In this document: positions 36,002 through 47,977 of the stretch, one piece after another
Layout of the letters: the number at the start of each line of letters is the position of its first letter
Position numbering within the stretch: position 1 is the stretch's first letter
NCBI GenBank assembly: GCA_027924585.1
Contig: BSBM01000779.1
Coordinates: 14,225,001 to 14,289,000 of the forward strand
Direction of reading: 5' to 3'
DNA length: 64,000 nt
From: Larix kaempferi
Lineage: Eukaryota; Streptophyta; Pinopsida; Pinales; Pinaceae
Translations under genes and position numbers: made by a program
The notes under the pieces: generated by a model
The model's input: the letters and a program-made list of their open reading frames with translations, nothing else
Told to the model about the DNA's origin: nothing
Databases searched by the model: none

Positions 36002-36640
36002 CTAAATATTTTTTATAACAATATATCATCCACGATTTTTGGCCTAATTAATGAATGAATGGTTTAATGAATTTTCTAATGTTTTAATGATTCAGTGTAG
36101 TAAACTGTTACCTTTATTGAATTTCAGCTTTTATTGAATGAATGTGTTGGCTGAATGATTAATGAATGGTTTATTGAATGTTATCTTTATTGAATGAATG
36201 TGTGGATCGACAAAAACAATGGTTTAGTGAATGTTAGCATTTATTGAATGAATAATGGATGAAAGTTCATGATAAAATATGGATGAATTTGCACATATTT
36301 TTTTTTTCGAGTGCATGCATTGGGTATGGGGAATTGAGAGTGATGTGAGGGGGGGGAGGGGCCATAAGAGCTTCCACCTTCACATGGTTGGCCCTGTTCA
36401 GTAGAGAATATGAAATTATTATCAAAACAGAGAGGAACTCAATAATGGCTATGATGCTGACTTTCTACAACCCACTCGCATGTCGTTTAAATTTTGACAA
36501 TTTCTTGGAGCTTGTTGTGATTTTTGGTTGCTCCTCATAACCAATTTCGAGTTTCCATAACTTCAAAGGTTGAGTAAATGATGCACTGGAATCAATATCC
36601 TTAACCTTCTCTTCAATTTCCTTGGAATTAATATCCAGCT
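36000..36640 (+). repeat. Direct repeat of about 640 bp, copy 2
   Basis: Second copy of the segment at 34358-35040, in the same orientation, including a third copy of the 122-bp interspersed repeat (36324-36440). The foldback at 35279-36001 lies between the two copies and abuts this one, so the foldback insertion and the duplication may have arisen together. Confidence 0.82.
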
Positions 36641-37180
36641 TAACCTCAAATAAATATAAATGAACAAAAGAAAATGCAAGAAAGAGATTAAACTTGCAAA
36701 ATATAACACTTGTATTAATAAATTCAAAAAGAGAGAGTAATGTTCATGGGCCTCTTGTAGAGGATGAGCTTCTTTGAGCAAAGCTTCAATACAATACCAA
36801 TCTTTGACAAAACAATATACATCCTTCTAGCGCTATAAATAGTTTCTTAATAACTACCAAAACCCTAACTACATGCAATCTCAAAATTAATGACTACCAA
36901 CCACCTACTCGTTCTTATTTAATAAAAATGAGCCTTTTACATTAAGTAACTACCCATTAACTATCTAATGAGCCTTATTCAAAGAATATGATCTCATACA
37001 TGAATATACAAACTCCCCAGTATACCAAATTAGAGAAGTTAGGTAAGAGTACCTTGACATAATGGAAGCACACTACCATCTCTTTGTGACGAATATGCCA
37101 CAATGTTACATAAGCATAGGGATTAGAGAACATGTATTCAATATGAAAAATTTTATTTCAAAAATTTTATTTTTTTTAAA
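36641..37180. other. Right interior of the CACTA element, no gene seen
   Basis: AT-rich sequence between the duplicated tail and the right subterminal region. No coding or repeat family recognised. Confidence 0.45.
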
Positions 37181-37189
37181 TGTATTGGC

Positions 37190-37690
37190 TAGTCGCTTAA
37201 CCGACGACCTAATCACGATGACCGTAGGGTAATGTCCGACGGTTTTGCAATACTTCCAATGGCTTAGAACGTCGGATCCATTATTTTTTTGTATGGCATC
37301 CACGTCGCTTAACCGACGACCTATCCGATGATTGTAGGGTAATATCCTACATTTGTGCTATACTTCCGACGGCTCAGAACATTGGATCCAACTTTTTTTG
37401 TATGGCATACACATCGCTTAACCGATGACTAAACCGACGCATAATCGATGGCGAAAGTATGGTATCAGACCAATATTGGAAGTTAATGCTGTCGCTTATC
37501 CGACTACCTATGAAGCTGGAGGAAGTCGGTTAACCGACGAGGTATGGTAGTTGAATATCCGACGTCTTCAACTATGTCGGATTTTAGCTGATATCCCACT
37601 GACGATAAAAAAAGAATGGAATTGTTGGATAGTCGACCATAGGTTGCAACAAATTCAACTTTTTCACCGTCGGATTTTGGGTCAAAAAAA
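37190..37690. repeat. Right subterminal repeats of the CACTA element
   Basis: CCGACG/CGTCGG words occur about fifteen times on both strands. A unit of about 110-125 bases starting CGCTTAACCGACGACCTA is repeated at 37193, 37310 and 37412. The last CGTCGG lies 25-30 bases from the TAGTG tip. This mirrors the left subterminal region and supports the two tips as ends of one element. Confidence 0.8.
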
Positions 37691-37697
37691 CTTAGTG

Positions 37698-38850
37698 GTT
37701 AGTTTGATTAATCAATTTATTTATATGATCCATATGTATAGTGGTAAGTTCTTACAGTTCAGAGTCTTAGGTTTAACTCATGACCTTCAAAGTATTTTTT
37801 AAGGATGATAAAAGTATAGTTAAATATAGTATTCTAGGTGATTATCTTGGATTGAAAAAAACTAAATATAGATTGGTAGGTGGATATTAAATATGAAACA
37901 TACAATTTATTACTAAAACTTGTTAATTTTGGCGAATATTATGAGAAGAAAACATATTTTATGTAAATATAGTCTATATTAGAGACTAAAAATGACCAAA
38001 TAGCGAATTTATGTTTTGAAAAAAGGCCTAAAAAATAGCCAATTGGCGAAATTTCGCCCCTAAAATTTTCCCTGATGACCATTCATTTTGCTTCATAGTG
38101 CAAGTTTTCATCTAGTATTTGGGAGTGTGGTATCCAATGCATAAATTTTCTACAATAAATTAGAGATCCTTCTACCATGACATGGGTATGAGTCATGCAT
38201 AATACATGTTTTGGTACATTCTCATGCGAGAGAATTCAAAAAATGAAGATAAAAATTGATAATAAATAGGATAGGTTAAATTTTGAGGATAATGTGAAGG
38301 ATGGAAGTAATTTATCACAGGAACAGAAATATGAAATAAAAAGTACGAAACATAAGAGGTTGGAAAAGATTTTGTGAACTTTATTAGGTCAATTTTTAGA
38401 GTCTTGAATATAAGTTGAATGATGTAGAAAGAGTTTTTATTGTCATGATGATAAAAATTGAAGTCATTTTCCAAGGTATATGGTTGGATAGTCTCTAACT
38501 CTACTTAAATATTTAACAATATCAAATATTCAAATATTTCATAGAGTAATTGAGAGTGATTCTTGATCAAGCAATTTTTTAATTTTTTTGTTGATAGAAT
38601 TGCAAGTATTTGTTGAAATGTATTTGTATTTGTTGTAGGTCGAGTCTTTTTTTTCTTTTCCTCATCATAAAGATACACACCAAATTTTTGCAGAAATGGC
38701 TACAAGACAAGTTTTTAATGAAATGCACATAGGACAAGTGTTTATCGATGTCTTTGATTTATAGGAACTTTTAATCTACTTGATATTTTTTAAATTATGA
38801 TAAAGTCTATCCTTGGGACTACCATATAATTATCTATGTTGTAAAGCAAA
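37698..38850. other. Intergenic, no gene recognised
   Basis: AT-rich sequence right after the CACTA element's right-hand GTT. No coding region, RNA gene or repeat family seen. Confidence 0.5.
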
Positions 38851-38854
38851 AATT

Positions 38855-39060
38855 GGAGTTATCACTAGGGATTTCTATGGCTCATCAATTTTTACTTTAT
38901 GAGAGTAGCCAACTTGAGAGCGTATTTCCTTTGTCTAACTACAAAATATTTAAATATGGAGTTATCATTAGGGATTTCTATGGCTCATCAATGTTTACTT
39001 TATGAGAGTAGCCAACTTGAGAACGTATTTCCTTTGTCTAACTACAAAATACTTAAATAT
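38855..39060 (+). repeat. 103-bp tandem duplication
   Basis: Two adjacent copies start GGAGTTATCACTAGGGATTT (38855) and GGAGTTATCATTAGGGATTT (38958) and run for 103 bases each with only a handful of differences. Length and identity point to a recent local duplication. Confidence 0.92.
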
Positions 39061-39437
39061 TCAACATTTACTTTGGTGTTTTGATTAATAAGAAAATTGG
39101 TGGGTACCAAGATGCCTTTATCTTTAAAACTTGTGTCTTTTAGGGATGAAATCCATAACAAATCTACTTGCTAAATGCTTAAAAGCCTTTTTCTTATTTC
39201 TAGTGTTTATATAGTGGAGCATGTTAACGATGAGTGTTGTTAATGGAGATAATAGCATCAGAGGTAACTCATCTACTTTCAATATATGGAAAAGATTATG
39301 GTAATATTAGATTTAATGGATACAAGTCTCCAACATGAGCTTTGTACCAATGACTTTAATTGTCTTGGACAAAAATAGTGATATCTCTCTATTTTTTATT
39401 GCTTTTATAATTATGTTAATTATCATGTTTTATTGGC

Positions 39438-39560
39438 TCGCGGGGGTGTAGCTCAATCGGCGATTCACTTGATATGAAGGAAATGTTGTAAATGGAGGTT
39501 ATCAGTTCAAATCACCTTGGCTTACTTGTGCGCCATGCTTGCGGGTTGTGTGGATGCAGC
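39438..39560 (+). mobile_element. tRNA-derived SINE-like unit
   Basis: An A-box-like TAGCTCAATCGG (39449-39460) is followed 43 bases later by a B-box-like CAGTTCAAATC (39503-39513), with GGGGGTGTAGCTC at the 5' side. The A box matches the Pol III consensus TRGCNNAGYNGG at all but one fixed position. The sequence between does not fold as a full tRNA that I can see, so a SINE head is more likely than a tRNA gene. The 3' end is not defined. Confidence 0.6.
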
Positions 39561-39570
39561 TAGGGGCATT

Positions 39571-40505
39571 AGAGAAATTTTGAGGTCAAAAAATGGCCTC
39601 AAAACAAAGAAAATGTACTATAAAAAACAACCAATCACATTCTAGTAGATGACATCATCCCCCTTGGTGAGGTGGCATTGCATGAGTTAAGAATGCCTAT
39701 TTGTCAAATTTTCTATGGTGGATGAAAACACATAGTTAACCAAGGTAGTGGTGTAAGTACTTTTAAGTCATAAAGTAAAGTACTCATAATGATAGTTTTT
39801 TTATAAAATAATATTATTGTCATTTTCAAGTAAAGTACTCATAATTAATGTATTTTCACACTTTTTCATAAAATAATATTATTGTCATTTTCAAGTGAAG
39901 TACTCTTAATTCATAAAGAAAGTCCTTTCACATTTTTTTATAAAATAATATATTATCATTTTTATGTTTTTAATTTTAAATTATATATTCACTTCATTCT
40001 ATTTAATAACATAATGTCAAATTAATAAAAAATAATAATAGATTTAATAAATAATAATAATAATAATGCAATGTGGATTATAATAATATTATTAACATTT
40101 TACATGTAAATAAATTATCAATTAAATTACATTATATTAAATTTATGAGAAAAATACTAAATATAAAAAGTCAACATAAAATTAAAAAAATAGCTCTTAA
40201 AAATATTTTTTATTATTTAATTTCATTTGCAAGTTCAAGACAAATAAATGCTAAAGGACAATAAATTTTTGGGAATTTACAATGAATCTTAGTCATATCA
40301 ATGTAGACTTATTTTATTAATTTTATTTCTAATGAATTTTGAAAAGCAACTGAACCATGATTATTTATATTGTGCATAGAAAATAGTGTGTGAGGTGACT
40401 TATCATATATACCTACCCCATAAAACCCCAATTCATAATATTTTAATATATCTCATATTTTTGTACTACATCTCTTAGGAGACCATTTTTTGACCTCAAA
40501 ATCTC
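39571..40505. mobile_element. Possible MITE-like element with 28-30 bp inverted ends
   Basis: TTTTGAGGTCAAAAAATGG at 39578-39596 is mirrored by CCATTTTTTGACCTCAAAA at 40482-40500. The similarity extends outward (AGAGAAA against TCTCT) and slightly inward (TGTACTA-like words). The 935-bp interior is AT-rich and has no coding capacity. A target duplication could not be fixed, so the family is open. Confidence 0.5.
39766..39960 (+). repeat. Tandem repeat, about 60 bp, three imperfect copies
   Basis: Copies share AAGTACTCATAAT or a close variant, then TTTTTNATAAAATAATATTATTG and CATTTTCAAGT. They lie inside the inverted-end segment at 39571-40505. Confidence 0.75.
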
Positions 40506-41167
40506 TCTGATATATAGTGGTAGCAGATGGGAAGTTCAAATCAAGAACACGCTATGGCATGTAAAATAGAGATAGATACACTGCATTGAAAAAATCCAAG
40601 GTTGAAGTTATGGCAGTCCTTGCTGCCACATACTGCAGATTCTCGTCAAGTAGATCAGCTTTAGCAAGATATGCTTTCTAATCATTCCATGGTGAAGCAA
40701 ACTTTCTTCTACAAGGACAAGGTTAGGAGTCGCACACAGTTCGTTTTGGTCCACACTGCTCTTTGACAGTCCCTGCGGGACATGGCACCCGTCCATTAAA
40801 ATGAAGGTAAAAAGTGACATTAAAGCTAGATTCCATCATTAGAATTGATATCTCTTTTCCACCATCCACTGAACGTACAAGTCTTTATCGTGTGACATCT
40901 TGTCGAATCCAACGTAATCCCAAGGCTCGGCCTCTTCTTGTTGGCATACTTTGACGTCATGGGATTATTCTCAGTCCCATTGAGGTTGGAACTGGATGTG
41001 TGGCATAATGAATGAATCTCCACCTCATATGAACAGCAGCGATTATTCAAAAAAGGAAACTTAAAACGGGAAGAGGGCATGTATATCAGTCATCGCATGC
41101 TTGCCCGTTTAAAGATTTTCTGGGCTCTCGCTGTTCCGATTGCTATTCTGAATTCTGTGGTGCCCAA
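40506..41167. other. Region upstream of the YSL gene
   Basis: No coding region is supported. This should hold the YSL promoter and 5' leader. I see no unambiguous TATA box or iron-response element and assign none. Confidence 0.45.
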
Positions 41168-43923
41168 ATGGATCAATACAGTTCTGAAAGCAGATCCCTC
41201 GAGGTAGAGGATAGTCATGGCCGAGAAGGGCTTCTTAAACGTGTTTATCATGGGAAGAACGGAGATGAATTAAGCTCTGGTGATGCTAACTGGGAAGAGA
41301 AGGATGGATTCACGTTGAGTAAGATCGAAGAAAAAGAGCTGAGCATAGAGCAGCTCTTCGACAGTAAGAAGGTGCCTCTCTGGTGGGAACAGATCACATT
41401 CAGAGCCATGTTTGTGAGTATGCTGATGGGTATTATGTTTTGTATAATTGTCATGAAATTGAACATGACCACCGGAATCATTCCTTCTCTCAATGTTTCT
41501 GCTGGATTATTGGGATTCTTTTTCATCAAAACATGGACCAAATTCCTCGAGAAGGTCGGGCTATTGAAGACTCCGTTCACCAGACAAGAGAATACTGTGA
41601 TTCAAACCTGTGTAGTGGCTTGTTATGGAATTGCATTCACCGGTATGTATGAATCAGACTAAAAGCTTTTATTATGAGTTATTATGCGATCTGGGTCTTC
41701 TGAATTGGGTATAATGGCAGGGGGATTTGGCTTGTACTTGTTGGGCATGAGCAGAAATATCTATAAACATACAGACACAGATACAGCTGGGAATACTACA
41801 AACACGATCAAAGATCCAAGTCTTAGTTGGATTATTGGTTTTCTTTTCACCGTGAGTTTTCTAGGACTGTTAGCTGTGGTGCCTCTTCGCAAGGTAAGGA
41901 ATTTGGAATTGCGAGAATGAGTGTAGTTTTGATATAGGCGATTATTTTTTTGTTGGGTTCTTTTCATAGAATGTGAATTTTTCTTCTCTGCTTTTCAGAT
42001 AATGGTGATAGACTACAAGCTCACTTATCCAAGTGGTACAGCAACAGCGGTTCTCATTAATGGATTCCATACTCCTCAGGGAGACAAGTTAGCCAGGTAA
42101 TGCTAATGTATAAGACAGAATATTTAACTAGAGAAGCTTTACATATGTATGGAATTAATGAGTTGATATATTTCAGAATCTAGTTTACCCACCTTTACAT
42201 ATCAATGATTTATTTTTTTTGCAGTGCATTGTTATTAAGATTGCATTGCCCTTAAACATTGCAGGAAACAAGTCAGAGCTCTTGGAAAATACTTTACAGT
42301 CAGTTTTCTCTGGGGTTTTTTCCAGTGGTTTTTCACAGCCGGTGATGATTGTGGCTTTGTGCAGTTTCCTACTTTTGGATTAAAAGCTCGGGATCAAAAG
42401 TATATATTTGGTTTATCTGTGTTTTTTCTTTTTGTTTTGTATATCTACATTGTTTTGTTGGCCAATTTAATAAACAATGGAAGCTGCTGATTTTGTCTTC
42501 TTTTTTCAGCATCACATATGTTTTATCTTCAATTCTCAAAAGTTTTTACAGTTTCTATTTTTTCTGCTCCTTGTTTCAAGAGGTAGGAGATGAAAACTTA
42601 ACCTAAATATAAGTGTATGGCAGATTTTACTTCGACTTCAGCATGACATATGTAGGAGCTGGTATGATCTGTCCGCACTTGGTGAACTTGTCCATATTAT
42701 TCGGAGCAGTCATCTCTTGGGGTCTCATGTGGCCTCTAATACATAATCACGAAGGAGACTGGTACACTGCCCTAGACTCAAGTATGCAGGGCCTCCAAGG
42801 TTACAAGGTCTTTGTGTCTATTGCTTTCATATTGGGCGATGGATTATACAATTTCGTCAAAATCATGTACATCAATGTGACCACTATATATAATCAATGG
42901 AAGAACAAGAGGGCTCAAAGAGAGCTTCCAGTTGTAACCAGTGGTGGAAATGACCAACCAGTGGATGCAGCAATACCCTATGATGAGCAGCGTCGGAACG
43001 AGATGTTTATGAAGGACAGTATACCCTTATGGGTTGCCGGATCTGGGTATATGGCCCTTGCGGCTATATCCATGGGGGTCATCCCACAGATTTTCCATCC
43101 TGTGAAATGGTACTTTGTTTTGGTCGCCTACATTGTGGCACCCGTGTTGGGGTTCTGCAATGCATATGGATGTGGGCTCACAGATTGGAACATGGCCTCA
43201 ACTTATGGGCAGCTAGCCCTTTTCATCTTCGGAGCATGGGCAGGGAAGGACGATGGCGGTGTACTGGCAGGCTTAGCTGCTTGTGGAGTGATGATGTCAA
43301 TAGTCTCTACAGCTTCAGATCTGATGCAGGATTTCAAGACTGGATATCTGACCATGTCATCCCCAAGATCTATGTTTGTGAGTCAAGTGATTGGGACCGC
43401 CATGGGATGCATAATAGCACCCTGTACCTTCTGGCTATTCTATAAGGCCTTCAATTTGGGAGATCCAAATGGAGAATATCCGGCCCCCTATGCACTAATT
43501 TACAGAAACATGGCCATCCTAGGAGTAGAAGGATTTGGCGCCCTTCCTAAGCACTGCCTCACTATCTGTTATTGTTTTTTCGTAGTGGCCATAGTAATCA
43601 ATTTGATAAGAGACAGCGTACCTAAAAGAGTGTCTCAGTATATTCCCCTGCCGATGGCCATGGCTATACCTTTCTACCTTGGAGGTTACTTTGCCATCGA
43701 TATGTGCGTGGGGACGGCCATTGTATTTGTTTGGCAGAAGATCAACCGCAAAAATGCCGATGTTATGGTTCCTGCGGTGGCTTCTGGTCTGATATGTGGA
43801 GATGGCATCTGGACTCTTCCTTCCTCTATTCTGGCTCTGGCTAAAGTCAATCCTCCCATCTGCATGAAATTCCTGTCCAGAAGCATGAACAATAAAGTGG
43901 ATGGAGTTATTAAGAAGGGCTGA
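41168..43923 (+). CDS. YSL: Yellow stripe-like (YSL) metal-nicotianamine transporter, five exons
   Basis: YSL proteins, a branch of the oligopeptide transporter (OPT) family, move iron, copper or zinc complexed with nicotianamine across plant membranes. Exons read 41168-41642, 41721-41893, 41999-42096, 42265-42399 and 42624-43923. All introns are GT-AG, and the joined frame has 2181 bases, that is 726 codons plus TGA, with no break; this is the usual family length. The N-terminus is hydrophilic and acidic (about 65 residues), followed by [17 protein letters not shown] and the first membrane span. Family motifs include [61 protein letters not shown] and [20 protein letters not shown]. Exon junctions restore family sequence exactly (for example [13 protein letters not shown] across intron 1). 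It is the only gene in the window without lesions. Which metal and which membrane cannot be told from sequence alone. Confidence 0.96.
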
Positions 43924-46150
43924 TAAAAAGCGCAGATCTGATTATGTTATTGGTGTATTTTATCAACATGGATTGTAATGTAGGCTACACGCTGGTATGG
44001 TGACTAGCTTCATTGTGTGTTTTTATACTAAGGATATGAAGATTAAATGGCAACCTAATTGTGAACTCTTGGTTTTTGAATTTAAATGACTGTAAAAGGG
44101 TTTGGATACTAATTTGATATATGTAAGCTAAGCTGTAAGATGTTTTTGCATCCACAGCTTGTAAATGAGACAGAGACTGAAAAATGAGAAAGAGACTTTG
44201 GCTTCTCATGGATATGTCAATACATCAGAGTTACCTTTTAAACTTCGATTATCTAAAGAATTGAAATTGAAATTAATTTACTTTAATATAGATATGAATG
44301 TATATTAAAGCTAAAGCTAAAGATTAAAGTTGTTTTGTATTAGAAATAAAATAAAATTTAATCTAATTTATTAAAAATTAATAGTGGAATATTTAACAAG
44401 AGCCACGAGGTGGCAATGTCTTGAGTTGTCATCAACATGAATGACTTAGTCCAAAAACACTCAACTTATTCATATTTTGATCACATAACAAAAGTATATG
44501 AACTACAAACTAAAGGAAAATGCAGATGTTGAGTATACATTCCTATTTACTATTACATAAAATGTCTAAGTTTTGTATCTACAAAGCAATACAATACAAA
44601 AAATCAAATTTTTGAAGTTGTAGTGACTAAGAATTTAAACCAATGGTTAATGATTTACTAAAAATGAAATTGAAGTATTATAAGAACATAGGATTCCAAG
44701 TTACAACATGCTATGCAAGTTGCTTATACTGGATTGTGAATCTATTGTTTCTTTAAAATACATTAATTATAAAAAATATAACCGAAGGAACAAATATCAA
44801 AACTGTAGTAAATAAATGAGTTCTTCCACAAAACAACTTCATATCGAATGCCACAATACAAGCCTGGGCTTCCGCTCTATTCGTGACTACAAATGAGCCA
44901 GCAAAAAGGGTGTTAGGAAAAACGATTCCAAAATTATTTAAGCCATTGCTAACACTATTTCCAACCGTCGTTCACTGTCTATGTGGGCCAAGTAGATCAC
45001 CTACCAAAAGATTGTGAGGTTTTTGATGTAGCTGTGAATTTTGATTATTGAGGTCACTGGAAAACCGAGGAAGCCTCGCTTATCATACAAGGTCAGCGAA
45101 TGGTGTTAAACATGGTGGACAAAAAAATACGAGCCACCATCCTTAAACATGGTGGACAAAAAAATATGAACCACCATTCATAGATTATGAGCCACCATCC
45201 ATAGAATAAAGATCGACTTCCTAAGTGAACCCTTTGCTTAGACGCACCCGTAAAGGATGGCATAAGACAGACCAAAATCAAGTTTTGAATGCATAATAGC
45301 TCCACATAGATTGCATCCAACACATGGTAAAACCCCACGATGCAATGTGACCCAACTCTACAGTGATTTTCTCTGAGTATATCATGGCTTGGTGATTTGA
45401 CCCCAGCCACAGATCCATAATTTCTCATATGTTGAATATCATTGCTTCCAGCATGACAAATAACTCATCCCATTTGTATTTTCATGTGTCATATCTCTCC
45501 ACCTCTCTCCTTCAATGCCATGGAAAGCCTTGCCCTTACTGCTTACATGTCATGTAGAGGTCAATTTAGTGCCATTCTCCTTTCCGAAATCACTTGCTAT
45601 GTGGGGATCGAATAAGGAAAACTAGGTAAAGCACGCAGGTGTTTGAAGAAGAAATATAATTAAAAAAAATGTGCTCATTGTGCTATTCTTACAATCCCTC
45701 GTGGCTGAAGAATCCCTGGTCTTCCATGACAAGGAGCTTGTTTCAACAAAGTAGGAGAATAGATCATTCTCCTTTATCATCTACTACCTGGAGCTAGGTC
45801 GTGCAATGGACGCAACCACACTTCAACCCACGTGATCAACGAAGTCTATGACACCATTGGCTCACATAAATCTCCCTTTGGTAAATGGAAATTTTGAGGA
45901 TGTAAGTTTCATGATGATCTGAGAAATCGTACACATGTTGTATGTTTATGCCTTAGGCATTCAAGCAATGCAAGACAATCTTCGCTAGCCCAGCAGATTC
46001 TTCATTTATTGAGCCAATGAAATGTTTCCACCTGATTCCTCATCTCTCCCCATAGAATGCTGCCATGCCATGTGTTTGCCGAGTAGTTGTATGATGTTAA
46101 TTTTGGTGTGGCGCGGTCCATGGTACAGCTATTTTGGCGTGTTCATAAAG
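43924..46150. other. 3' flank of YSL and unassigned intergenic sequence
   Basis: The start should contain the YSL 3' UTR; AAATAAAATAAAATTT near 44345 is a possible but distant polyadenylation region. A 37-bp tandem pair starting TTAAACATGGTGGAC lies at 45106-45179. No further gene is supported. Confidence 0.5.
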
Positions 46151-46169
46151 CTTCAGAAACTCATCAGGC

Positions 46170-46321
46170 AGCTATTGTACAACACTCGGTGGGGACCTTA
46201 GCTCTGCGCCATTTGAAGATATCTTGGGGCGGAAGAGTTCGAATTCACAGCCATCTGGTGGCAACCCTGGGAGTTTAGGTTTTGAGGATTTGATTCCGGG
46301 TTTTGGAAACAACGAGCTTGC
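46170..46321 (+). pseudogene. Exon-like fragment, possibly auxilin-like (J-domain) protein
   Basis: An open stretch reads APFEDILGRKSSNSQPSGG and then SLGFEDLIPGFGNNELAKHD, ending at ATGG|GTATGT, a good donor. The 'FEDLIPGFG' style resembles the disordered part of plant auxilin-related J-domain proteins, which help uncoat clathrin vesicles. The J domain itself is absent. The match is short and from memory of the family style, so the identity is tentative. Confidence 0.3.
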
Positions 46322-46670
46322 CAAACATGACATGGTATGTAGTTTCGTTGAATTTTTTTCTTTATCATTTTGATTAGTTGGACATTTTTCGGATTTAGGT
46401 TCTGTTGTTTTGAGATTATCCTGCCGTTGTTTGCTAATTTTTCTCAAGCCCAGAGTCAGAGTCAACATTGATGAGATTTGGAGGAATGTTTCCTTCCTGT
46501 GGAGCCCTGGCATTCCTCGTCTGTCAGTACACTGCTTTCTTACCACGTGTTCATCTTATTCACTGTTACTCCTGCTTAAGTTCTAAATGGTGAAGGAACT
46601 GCACCTGTTTTCCAGTCTATTCGTATTGTTTAACATCCACTTATGTTTTTTTTCGTTTGTGTGACTGCAG

Positions 46671-46897
46671 CCGAAACGCACGAAGAAGGCCGACATCGTG
46701 GGAAACATGGTAATGTTTCTTGCTTGTCCGAGAGTTTGGACTCTTTATAAGATTTTATGCATGTTTTGCAACCAGGAAATCACTTAACGTTGTTGCTTGC
46801 TGTTTTAGGATCCATATATTGTGCCAATTTGATAAAACAAATGAAGAAAATGGAAGTTAGTCAACATTCCAAATTCTTCTATGAATTATGTGGAAAG
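46671..46897 (+). pseudogene. RPL37A: Ribosomal protein eL43 (RPL37a) fragment, two exons
   Basis: Exon 46671-46709 reads PKRTKKADIVGNM after an AG acceptor and before GT. Exon 46809-46897 reads [30 protein letters not shown], again AG...GT. Together they follow the start of the highly conserved eL43 (TKRTKK..IVGKYG...[14 protein letters not shown]+FCEFCGK). The second exon carries substitutions that a functional eL43 would not tolerate, including C to Y in the first zinc-binding CxxC (YELC). The downstream exons with the rest of the zinc ribbon were not found. It is a captured or duplicated genomic fragment, not a processed copy, since an intron is kept. Confidence 0.8.
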
Positions 46898-47977
46898 GTC
46901 TGTAACATTCATAAACATATCATTAGTATTTTCAATTTGATAAAATCTAGGCACTAGGGTTTCCAGGTCCGTGAAAGCGGGGTGTTATTGTCCCAACCAG
47001 GGTTCAAGCTCCCAAGAATGGACATCTTTTCCATGTAATTTTGGATTTGATTAATAGTAAGCATATTTACGTCGTTAGGCGTTTTTTCCGAGATTTGTTT
47101 TGAAAAACACTATTCCTTATCGTCAGCCCTCTACCAAATGACTTGTCCCGTGTGTCCTCCTCATCTACACTGCCATTTTTGTGGCATGTCATCCTCGCAA
47201 CTGTACATTGTCATCTCCCTCTGCGCCAAGTGCATCATGGTTTCACACCACATATATCAATGCAGATTGCAGACTGTCGATAGGTGTATTGAACCCATTC
47301 TCGGAAGCCGCGAAGTAGTTTATTGAATCTGTTTTTGGAAGCCCTGAAGCAGTTTTGTAAAGGGTTTAGAAAAACCTCAGGAAAGCAATGACATGGGTTA
47401 CCTCAAGCGTGCTCTCTGCATATCCGTTGTATCTGCTATTGAAATAGCGATTTCTGTGTATATCCTTTCGGCACGAAGTTTAGCAGGTGATTTCTGTCGA
47501 TTAACTTGTAGTCGATTTTGAGTATGGTATTTTTATAGTTTATTATAAATTTTCAATTGACATGGAAACATTGCGTTGATTTCGAACTAACTTCTGATTT
47601 TTCCTTGCTAAGAAAATACCTGAATATATACACGCACCCCATGTCCTCTTGTGGGATCGACCATGGGCCTTGATCCACCGGTACTATAAAGTCTCTTGGT
47701 GGTCTTCAATGTGGGTTGATGATGAAACCCTATCCCTAGTGGACTTCTTAATATTATTTTTCATTTAAACACTAATGCTACTTGACTTTCGAGTCATTTC
47801 TGTTTATTTCAATTTCACTGCATACCTCCATATCTTAAAATCCATTTCCGTAAATGCTTTGGATGGAGTTTTCTTGTACATTTTCTAACTATGATTAACC
47901 GGCCTGTTTTTAAATCAGCAGCTCTGACCTGTGTCTAATGGTATTTTTGTTTTCAATTCTGTTTGAAATTTGGGCAG
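46898..47977. other. Spacer between eL43 and aldo-keto reductase fragments
   Basis: No coding exon recognised. A reading frame at 47138-47326 has no recognisable motif. Confidence 0.45.

Larger units (their letters stand above)
15096..37697 (+). mobile_element. 22.6-kb CACTA (En/Spm) element with nested insertions
   Basis: The left end at 15096 starts CACTA and the right end at 37697 finishes TAGTG. Aligned without gaps from the tips, the first 30 bases of the two ends agree at 21 positions, including ACCCAAAATC at positions 16-25. A 3-bp target duplication, GTT, flanks both ends (15093-15095 and 37698-37700), as expected for CACTA elements. Both subterminal regions are full of CCGACG/CGTCGG words. 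Inside are a TNPD-type transposase, a SET-domain gene with a TNPA-like region, and later insertions or captures (gypsy, copia, a UPL1 fragment). In-frame stops show the transposase is dead in this copy. Confidence 0.82.

Noticed and set aside
39449-39513. Functional tRNA gene
   Set aside because: A- and B-box-like words are present, but I could not form an acceptor stem or anticodon arm; a SINE head fits better.
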